Assembly: GCA_946055365.1 (NCBI GenBank)
Contig: CAMGFM010000072.1
Span: forward strand, 1-6,883
Length of the DNA stretch: 6,883 nucleotides
Source of the DNA: an uncultured Prevotella sp.
GTDB lineage: Bacteria; Bacteroidota; Bacteroidia; Bacteroidales; Bacteroidaceae
Direction of reading: 5' to 3'
Shown here: piece by piece, positions 1 to 4,726 of the stretch
How the letters are laid out: each line of letters opens with the position of its first letter
How positions within the stretch are numbered: the stretch's first letter is position 1
Translations under genes and position numbers: made by a program
Notes under the pieces: generated by a model
Told to the model about the DNA's origin: nothing
Seen by the model: only the letters and a program-made list of their open reading frames with translations
The model's database searches: none

Positions 1-262
1 ATTGGGCGTTTGCCAGTCAGGTAAGCCCCGTCTTTTAGGGCTGCGGGTGTAGTGTTGTAGCTGTTTGTCTTATCTTCAGGTGTGGGGCGTGGCGGTCTTA
101 TATGTGCCGTGTGCCTTTTATTTGCCATTCAAGAGCCATGTGCCGTGTGTCTATACGTTATTATATATAGGCGTGCGCCATGCGTGTGCCAGTCGTGAGC
201 CTCGTGTCGCATGGTCATATACATTATATAATGTGTGTCATGTGCCATTCGCCTGTGCGTTC
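1..262. other. Noncoding stretch downstream of cmk, rich in GTGTGYC/GTGCC words
   Basis: I see no convincing gene here. The plus strand is rich in G and T and is built from recurring words: GTGTGCC at 109-115 and 184-190, GTGTGTC at 145-151 and 233-239. A 15-bp near-identical direct repeat, ATGTGCCGTGTGYCT, sits at 102-116 and 138-152. A small inverted repeat AGCCC/GGGCT (24-28 with 38-42, 9-nt loop) has no T-run on either side, so it is a weak terminator candidate. The first 36 bases are open on the plus strand and end in TAG at 34-36. They could be the last codons of a plus-strand gene entering from the left, but eleven codons cannot be assigned. In many Bacteroidales ispH follows cmk; no start of it is visible here. 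Confidence 0.6.
221..234. repeat. Perfect 14-bp palindrome
   Basis: ACATTATATAATGT reads the same on both strands over all 14 bases. It lies about 30 bp downstream of the cmk stop codon. It could be a protein-binding site, or a weak AT-rich stem near the 3' end of the cmk transcript. Neither role is shown, and no gene start is visible beside it. Confidence 0.5.
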
Positions 263-955
263 TTAGCCCTTGGTCTTTTCCTCAAACAGTTTCAGCAGCA
301 TGTCCCTTTGCTGTGCTATTGTTATGTTGCTGTTGTCTATGACCACAGCGTCCTCCGCCTGTCTCAGCGGTGATGTCTTACGGTGGGTATCGATGTAGTC
401 GCGCTCCTGCACGTTGCTCAGTATGTCCTCATAGTTGGCAGGCATACCTTTTTCGTTCAGTTCCTTATATCGTCTTTGCGCCCTTATCTCTGCCGAGGCA
501 GTCACGAAGAGCTTGAGTTCTGCATCGGGGAACACCACAGTGCCGATGTCCCGTCCGTCCATCACTATGCCTTTGCCCCTGCCGAGAGCCTTTTGCTGCT
601 CCACGAGCTTGGCTCTCACAAAAGGCAGTGCCGCAATGATGCTCACCCTCTGCGACACCTCAAGAGACCTGATGGCCATTTCCACGTCCTCGCCGTTGAG
701 ACAGGTGTGTTGTGTGCCGTTTTCTGCGTCGGTCACAAACTCTATTTTCACCTCTGGCATCAGCTGTTGCAGCCTCTCTGCGTCGACGTTGTTGTCATTG
801 TCAAAGAGTCCGTTGCGCATGGCAAACAGAGTCACGGCCCTGTACATGGCACCCGTGTCCACATACACATAGCCCACGCTCCTTGCCAGGTCCTTTGCCA
901 TCGTGCTTTTGCCACAGGAGGAAAAGCCGTCAATGGCTATCACGATTTTTTTCAT
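263..955 (-). CDS. cmk: Cytidylate kinase (CMP/dCMP kinase)
   Basis: Cytoplasmic nucleoside monophosphate kinase that transfers phosphate from ATP to CMP or dCMP, giving CDP or dCDP for RNA, DNA and lipid precursors. The 230-residue length is normal for bacterial Cmk. The start MKKIVIAIDG runs directly into the P-loop GFSSCGKST (residues 10-18). YVDTGAMYR (31-39) matches the conserved CMP-site segment. GRDIGTVVFP (134-143) is the family's signature segment. RDYIDTHRKTSPLRQAEDA (185-203) is the conserved C-terminal region with the expected arginines and ends before VVIDNS. The ATG at 955 is chosen because the P-loop starts nine residues later, as usual. The gene lies 258 bp downstream of porQ on the same strand. 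I see no TAnnTTTG box in that gap, so cmk may be read from the porQ promoter. No sign of damage. Confidence 0.97.
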   Translation of the reverse strand: MKKIVIAIDGFSSCGKSTMAKDLARSVGYVYVDTGAMYRAVTLFAMRNGLFDNDNNVDAERLQQLMPEVKIEFVTDAENGTQHTCLNGEDVEMAIRSLEVSQRVSIIAALPFVRAKLVEQQKALGRGKGIVMDGRDIGTVVFPDAELKLFVTASAEIRAQRRYKELNEKGMPANYEDILSNVQERDYIDTHRKTSPLRQAEDAVVIDNSNITIAQQRDMLLKLFEEKTKG

Positions 956-1213
956 ATTTCTTGTAGGTTTTGATATTCAGTTTATTATGTTCTTGACTTG
1001 TGAAATGCGACAATAAAACGGCTCGTGTCACGTGCTAAATCGCGCTGTTTGTGACACATTTGCGTGCCTTGTGGGCTTATTGTATGTGCGGTATTGTTGT
1101 TGCAGGCACAGTGCTTGCGTTGCAGGCGTGACACATTGGCGTTGCCGTGTGTCTCATGGTCATGTCACTTAACGTCTTGCCGTGCCTCAGTACGAGAGGT
1201 TGTATGCCATAAG
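956..1213. repeat. porQ-cmk gap with direct and inverted repeats
   Basis: This is a noncoding gap. A 15-bp direct repeat GTGACACATTKGCGT occurs at 1051-1065 and 1128-1142, 77 bp apart, and both copies continue into (T)GCC. The first copy also forms an inverted repeat with GTGTCAC at 1025-1031 (GTGACAC at 1051-1057, 19-nt spacer). A nine-base repeat GTTGCAGGC sits at 1099-1107 and 1119-1127, 20 bp apart. The 12-mer TGCCGTGTGTCT at 1143-1154 is also found at 141-152 beyond cmk. No T-run follows a stem, so I do not call a terminator for porQ. No Bacteroides-type promoter box is evident for cmk. Confidence 0.6.
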
Positions 1214-2164
1214 TCAGATGTTGAAGGCGGCGTTAATGAGCAGTGACGAGCTTGACACGTGATATTTGCCGTATGCCACGTTAATCTTCAGTCTGCTGAT
1301 GTTGACACCTGCGCCAAAGGAAAGGCCTGCTCCGTGTGAGCTGCCACCGTCGGGGTCGTCAATAGTCATGTCGTCGGCCCTGCGGAAGTTGTAGCCTGCG
1401 CCTATCCACACCGCCTGCGAGAGGTCGGCGTTGAGGCCTATGGTGAGGTGGTTGATGAACTTATAGTTCCAGTGGTTGAGGTCTGTAAGCGTGGCAGACA
1501 CGGTAAACGGAGTGTGCGTCATCTTTTTGCTCACGCCTGCCTGCAGGTCTATGGGCAGAGCCTCGTAGTCTTCTTCAAAAGCCTTGAGCTGTCCGCCGAG
1601 GTTCTTGGCAGTCAGCGACACCGAAAGCTCGTTGTCGGGATTGTAGTAGTTCACACCGAGGTCCACGCCCATGGCTATGCTGTTATAGTCGCCGATGTTT
1701 GATGTCAGTAATTTGGCGCAAATGCCGCCCGCTATCCTCTCTCCCAGCAGATAGGCGAAATATCCGCTCACGGCAATGTCCTTGGCAGAGAACTCGCCAA
1801 GCACGTTGTTTTCGGCGTCGGTGTGTTTCATCTTGCCATAGTCAAGATATTGGGCTGCCACTGCCCATGAGGCTCTCTCGCCGACGGTTCTGTTGAACGA
1901 CGCGCCCGCATTGACTGTTCCCTCCATGTAAGTCATGAAGTGCAGGGCTATCTGTCTGTCGCTCACAGACGACAGCAGTGCCGGGTTGTGCGTCATAAGC
2001 GAGGGGTCGTCACTTATGAGCGACACGTTGTCACCGCCGAGAGCTGCCGCGTGGGCACTGACGGGCAGTCTGAGGAAGTTGTAGGACGTGCGGCTGTCCT
2101 GCGCCGTCACGGTGGCTGTCGCTGCCAGTGCCATAAGTGCTGTGGTTGTCAGTATCTTGTTCAT
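1214..2164 (-). CDS. porQ: Type IX secretion system outer-membrane protein PorQ
   Basis: PorQ is an outer-membrane beta-barrel protein of the T9SS. In Porphyromonas gingivalis it works in the attachment complex with PorU, PorV and PorZ, which processes cargo and fixes it to surface lipopolysaccharide. The 316 residues begin with a signal peptide: K at position 3, hydrophobic stretch to about 20, probable cleavage after TVTA near residue 21. Next comes the PorQ-like N-terminal block FLRLPVSAHAAALGGDN (30-46), followed by DDPSLMTHNPALLSS (52-66). The rest is alternating polar and hydrophobic beta strands, and the protein ends in an aromatic strand LLINAAFNI, typical of outer-membrane barrels. 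The ATG at 2164 gives the complete signal peptide. A TAATTTTG box lies 76-83 bp upstream. cmk follows on the same strand, an order seen in other Bacteroidales to my knowledge. Assignment rests on remembered family sequence. Confidence 0.93.
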   Translation of the reverse strand: MNKILTTTALMALAATATVTAQDSRTSYNFLRLPVSAHAAALGGDNVSLISDDPSLMTHNPALLSSVSDRQIALHFMTYMEGTVNAGASFNRTVGERASWAVAAQYLDYGKMKHTDAENNVLGEFSAKDIAVSGYFAYLLGERIAGGICAKLLTSNIGDYNSIAMGVDLGVNYYNPDNELSVSLTAKNLGGQLKAFEEDYEALPIDLQAGVSKKMTHTPFTVSATLTDLNHWNYKFINHLTIGLNADLSQAVWIGAGYNFRRADDMTIDDPDGGSSHGAGLSFGAGVNISRLKINVAYGKYHVSSSSLLINAAFNI

Positions 2165-2239
2165 TTGTCAGTGTCTTTATTCTTCTTTGTTGTCTGTGTG
2201 GTGACATGTGAGGACTGCGGCGTGCGCTTCTATGTTCTG

Positions 2240-2247
2240 CAAAATTA
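2240..2247 (-). promoter_or_regulatory. Putative porQ promoter, Bacteroides-type -7 box
   Basis: The minus strand reads TAATTTTG, a full match to the Bacteroides -7 consensus TAnnTTTG, followed by CAGA. Its downstream end is 75 bp from the porQ start codon, implying a leader of about 70 nt. I do not find a clear TTG element at the -33 distance; the spacer is T-rich. The same octamer, also followed by CA, stands upstream of sulP, which supports both calls. Confidence 0.55.
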
Positions 2248-2436
2248 ATAAAAAAGGTTCACACCCTTGTCGTCCACACGCAATAATAACGGTGTCAACA
2301 CAAAAAAATTGCGTGTCCCCTCTTTCCTCTGTCACTACTTGCCTTGCAAAAAAGGGGCAGTGGTGTGTGTCGGCGGCGTGTGTCGTGTTTGCCTTCACGG
2401 CCTGTCCTTTTTAAGTCACGCTGTTTAGTATGTCGC

Positions 2437-2514
2437 AAAGTGCCTCTTTTGTGTTATGGAAGTGGCTTTTTATAACAGAAAAGTGGCACTTTTCGCGGTG
2501 AAAAGTGCCACTTT
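2437..2514 (-). terminator. Perfect 15-bp hairpin plus a weaker second one downstream of sulP
   Basis: AAAGTGGCACTTTTC (2480-2494) and GAAAAGTGCCACTTT (2500-2514) are exact reverse complements around the 5-nt loop GCGGT. Each arm is itself nearly palindromic (AAAGTG-G/C-CACTTT). Further along in the transcription direction, 2459-2471 and 2437-2450 carry looser copies of the same arms (GAAGTGGCTTTTT and AAAGTGCCTCTTTT) that could pair with one mismatch. The hairpin starts 61 bp after the sulP stop. On the minus strand it is followed by TTCTGTTAT rather than a clean T-run, so it may be a terminator, a 3'-end stabiliser or a dispersed palindromic element. Confidence 0.6.
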
Positions 2515-2575
2515 GGTTTATGTGTGTGTGAGTGTCTTTGACAGTGACACACAGGTTGGGCGTGCCACACGTCTG

Positions 2576-4255
2576 TTATTTGTCCTCAGCAAGTATCTCC
2601 TTGGCTCTCTCGAGAGCGAGGTTGATGTGGCTGCAAATGTTCTTTTGGCCCACGAGATCATAGAACTGTGCCTTCTCAAGCTGCGCATGTACCTTCTCGC
2701 ACACGCCCGACAGCACTATCGTGATGCCCTCGTTCTTGCTCATGGCGCAGAGGTTGGTGAGGTTGTGTATGCCCGTTGAGTCGACGAAAGGCACCTTGCG
2801 CATACGTATAATCCTCACTTTGGGCCTGTCGCCAAACGATGCCATTATCTCCTCAAACCTGTTGCCTGCGCCGAAGAAGTACGGGCCATTTATCTCATAC
2901 ACCTCCACGCCCTTGGGAATGGTGATATGCTCGAGATTACCCTTTATTATGTCTGACTCCTCGCTTATTTCGTCCATGATAACCTTCACGTCAGTAGTCT
3001 CCGACATACGCTTCATAAACAGGAGGCAGGCAATGATGAGTCCCACTTCAATGGCCACTGTCAGGTCGAAGATAATTGTGAGCAGGAAGGTGATGATGAG
3101 TACCGTCACGTCGCTCTTTGGATTTTTCATCAGCGCGAGGAATGAACGCCATCCGCACATGCCATAGCTCACGATCACCAGCACGCCAGCGAGACAAGCC
3201 ATCGGTATGTATTTGGCAAGCGGCATGAAGAAGAGGAATATGAGCAGCAGCACCACAGCGTGTATGATGCCTGCGAGAGGAGTGCGTCCGCCGTTGTTGA
3301 TGTTGGTCATGGTGCGTGCTATCGCGCCCGTTGCGGGTATTCCGCCGAAGAGCGGCGAGGCGAGGTTGGCCACTCCCTGAGCAATGAGCTCGGTGTTTGA
3401 GTCGTGGTGGTCGCCTATAGTACCGTCAGCGACGGTGGCAGAGAGCAGTGACTCGATAGCTCCGAGTACGGCGATGGTCATGGCAGGGGCCACAAGGCTC
3501 TTGACAGTCTCCCAAGAGAGAGCCGGCATCTGCATCTCGGGTATCGCGCTCACTACGTCAAACCTGTCACCGATGGTCTCTATGCTGTCGATGCCGCAAT
3601 AGTTCTTGAGCAGCAGTGCCGCGATGGTAGTGATGATGATGGCAACGAGAGAGCCGGGTATCTTCTTGCTGAATTTTGGGGTCAGGGCTATGATTATCAC
3701 GCTCACGATGCCTATTACCGAACACCAAAGGTCGGCACTGTCAAAATGAGAGAGGTAGCAGCCCCACTTCTCTATGAAGTCTGACGGCACGCTCTCTATG
3801 CTCAGTCCGAACAGATCCTTTATCTGTGTGGTGAAGATGGTGACGGCGATACCGCTGGTGAAGCCCACGACGATGGGGTAGGGTATGTATTTGATGATAG
3901 TGCCGAGCTTCAGCAGTCCAAACAGCACAAGGAAAACGCCAGCCATGAGCGTGGCTATGGTCAGGCCCTCAAGCCCGTATTGCTGGATGATGCCATAGAT
4001 GATGATAATGAACGCTCCCGTAGGGCCGCCTATCTGTACCTTGCTGCCGCCAAGCAGTGAGATGAGAAAACCTGCCACTATGGCGGTGATAATGCCCTTT
4101 TCGGGAGTCACGCCTGACGCTATGCCAAAGGCTATGGCCAACGGCAGGGCCACGATGCCCACGATGACACCTGCCATAAGGTCTGACATGAATGTCTTGC
4201 GGTTGTAGTTCTTCAGCGTAGAGAACAGCTGGGGCTTGAATGACAATGTATTCAT
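2576..4255 (-). CDS. SulP-family inorganic anion transporter with STAS domain
   Basis: An inner-membrane transporter of the SLC26/SulP family, whose members move sulfate, bicarbonate or related anions. The substrate cannot be read from the sequence. From the ATG at 4255 it has 559 residues, a normal length. Residues 1-25 are cytoplasmic. Hydrophobic segments span about 26-415, including LPLAIAFGIASGVTPEKG (37-54), GGPTGAF (76-82), AIESLLSA (266-273), and the conserved stretch from ELIAQG (289) to GGRTPLAG (322-329). A STAS domain covers about 445-555, with VDSTG (491-495) matching the DSTG/DSSG phosphorylation-type motif of SpoIIAA-like domains. The frame is open without a stop for a further 41 codons upstream (a TTG at 4378, an ATG at 4348), but that part is made of the 22-bp repeats. 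MNTLSFKPQLFSTLKNY also resembles the usual Bacteroidota SulP N-terminus, so I choose 4255. No carbonic anhydrase gene is adjacent. Confidence 0.93.
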   Translation of the reverse strand: MNTLSFKPQLFSTLKNYNRKTFMSDLMAGVIVGIVALPLAIAFGIASGVTPEKGIITAIVAGFLISLLGGSKVQIGGPTGAFIIIIYGIIQQYGLEGLTIATLMAGVFLVLFGLLKLGTIIKYIPYPIVVGFTSGIAVTIFTTQIKDLFGLSIESVPSDFIEKWGCYLSHFDSADLWCSVIGIVSVIIIALTPKFSKKIPGSLVAIIITTIAALLLKNYCGIDSIETIGDRFDVVSAIPEMQMPALSWETVKSLVAPAMTIAVLGAIESLLSATVADGTIGDHHDSNTELIAQGVANLASPLFGGIPATGAIARTMTNINNGGRTPLAGIIHAVVLLLIFLFFMPLAKYIPMACLAGVLVIVSYGMCGWRSFLALMKNPKSDVTVLIITFLLTIIFDLTVAIEVGLIIACLLFMKRMSETTDVKVIMDEISEESDIIKGNLEHITIPKGVEVYEINGPYFFGAGNRFEEIMASFGDRPKVRIIRMRKVPFVDSTGIHNLTNLCAMSKNEGITIVLSGVCEKVHAQLEKAQFYDLVGQKNICSHINLALERAKEILAEDK

Positions 4256-4296
4256 ACTGTAAATAAAAGGTGTTGTGTGGAAAATGTATTGTATAT

Positions 4297-4428
4297 CGTC
4301 TCTTGAATAGGCGTGTCCCTTAGCTTGAAGCCAGGCGTGTAGTCTCATGAAACAGCGTGTGTCGTTTCTTGAAATCAAGCATGTCGTCTCATGAAACGGT
4401 GCTTACAGCCTCCTGAAACTGTATGCAA
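4297..4428. repeat. Six imperfect tandem repeats of exactly 22 bp in the sulP leader
   Basis: Units start at 4297, 4319, 4341, 4363, 4385 and 4407. In all six the tetramer TGAA falls at unit positions 8-11, that is at 4304, 4326, 4348, 4370, 4392 and 4414, so the phase is exact. C at unit position 6 is also invariant. The plus-strand consensus starts CGTCTCWTGAAAC and ends, more loosely, in GTGTGT. Units 3 and 5 share the 12-mer GTCTCATGAAAC, which is a near-inverted repeat (5 of 6 pairs match). Unit 2 is the most divergent in the left half and unit 6 in the right half. The array ends inside the -7 box and stops about 40 bp before the sulP start codon, so most of it should be transcribed. It could be a cooperative operator or an RNA-level element. 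No family is recognised. Confidence 0.8.
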
Positions 4429-4433
4429 AATTA
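4426..4433 (-). promoter_or_regulatory. Putative sulP promoter, Bacteroides-type -7 box
   Basis: The minus strand reads TAATTTTG, a full match to TAnnTTTG, followed by CATA. At about 19 nt upstream the sequence is TTTTT rather than TTG, so the -33 element is weak and is overlaid by an inverted repeat. Transcription from here would start near 4419-4421 and give a leader of about 165 nt that includes repeat units 1-5. The last unit of the 22-bp array overlaps this box. Confidence 0.55.
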
Positions 4434-4438
4434 GCTTT

Positions 4439-4457
4439 TTTTTAAGAAACTTAAAAA
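4439..4457. repeat. A/T-rich 8-bp inverted repeat in the sulP -33 region
   Basis: TTTTTAAG (4439-4446) and CTTAAAAA (4450-4457) are exact reverse complements separated by AAA. The element lies 6-24 bp upstream of the -7 box, where a -33 element and its recognition would fall. This placement suits an operator, but the A/T-rich sequence could also arise by chance or act as an UP-like tract. Confidence 0.45.
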
Positions 4458-4596
4458 TATTTGGGCTTCTCACTCCACGGCTTATGCCGATATTATGACA
4501 TGTGTCAATTTGGCTGTGGGCGTGAGGCTCTCGTTGTCGTGTGAGTCACGGCGTTATGCGTGTCTGTTGTGGCTTCTGTAGGCGTGTGCCTCGCCC

Positions 4597-4617
4597 TTTT
4601 GCCTCGACAAGGCAAAA
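4597..4617. other. Small hairpin overlapping the terminator T-run
   Basis: TTTTGCCT (4597-4604) and AGGCAAAA (4610-4617) are exact reverse complements with a 5-nt loop. The right arm uses four bases of the T-run (as read on the minus strand) of the neighbouring terminator. It may extend the terminator of the surface-protein gene, or be a by-product of the A/T-run composition. Confidence 0.4.
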
Positions 4618-4667
4618 AAAAGCAGGACAGCCATGCCTCTTCATTTTGGAGTTATGGTCTGTCCTGC
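4614..4667 (-). terminator. Intrinsic terminator of the surface-protein gene
   Basis: GCAGGACAG (4622-4630) pairs with CTGTCCTGC (4659-4667). The stem continues as CCAT/ATGG (4631-4634 with 4654-4657) after a single bulged base at 4658. On the minus strand the stem is followed directly by eight Ts (4621-4614). It begins 60 bp after the stop codon at 4727. Stem, T-run and spacing together make this a convincing factor-independent terminator, separating the surface-protein transcript from sulP. Confidence 0.85.
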
Positions 4668-4726
4668 CTTTCAGTTATTGCTCAGGCTCAAGTGCCTGAT
4701 GTGTATTCTTCATGATATACGTCACT

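Larger units (their letters stand above)
2165..2575. other. 411-bp noncoding gap between sulP and porQ
   Basis: No gene is supported here: the short open frames have atypical composition (Cys/His-rich) and no recognisable start context. Reading in the minus direction, the gap holds the hairpin after sulP (2480-2514), an A/C-rich stretch with GTGTGTC on the plus strand at 2365-2371 and 2378-2384, and then the putative porQ promoter (2240-2247). A nine-base word AGTGTCTTT occurs at both ends of the gap (2169-2177 and 2531-2539). Confidence 0.65.
4256..4726. other. 471-bp noncoding gap upstream of sulP
   Basis: No gene is supported. In the minus direction the gap contains the terminator of the surface-protein gene (4614-4667), a second small hairpin (4597-4617), about 140 bp of G/T-rich plus-strand sequence including GTGTGCC at 4584-4590, an A/T-rich segment with an inverted repeat (4439-4457), the sulP -7 box (4426-4433) and the six-unit 22-bp repeat array (4297-4428). 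About 40 bp then separate the array from the sulP start codon. No Shine-Dalgarno sequence is evident there, which is normal for Bacteroidota. Confidence 0.7.

Noticed and set aside
1..36. The end of a plus-strand gene stopping at TAG 34-36.
   Set aside because: Only eleven codons are visible and the other frames are as plausible. Not enough for a partial gene call.
383..973. Long plus-strand open frames opposite cmk (196 and 145 codons), with similar ones opposite porQ, sulP and the surface gene.
   Set aside because: They are antisense shadows of well-supported genes; their Cys/His/Val-rich or Ser-rich translations reflect the other strand's codon use.
1186..1199. CTCAGTACGAGAGG, identical to the conserved sarcin-ricin loop core of large-subunit rRNA as found in eukaryotes.
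   Set aside because: Only 14 bases match, the rest of the rRNA stem is absent, and it is on the plus strand just past the porQ stop, while transcription here runs on the minus strand. Most likely chance.
2177..2398. A 73-codon minus-strand open frame between porQ and sulP.
   Set aside because: It runs through the porQ promoter and the A/C-rich stretch, has odd Cys/His-rich composition and resembles no known protein.
4256..4378. An N-terminal extension of SulP by 41 residues from a TTG at 4378.
   Set aside because: The added codons are read from the 22-bp repeats and the leader. The ATG at 4255 gives the usual family N-terminus.
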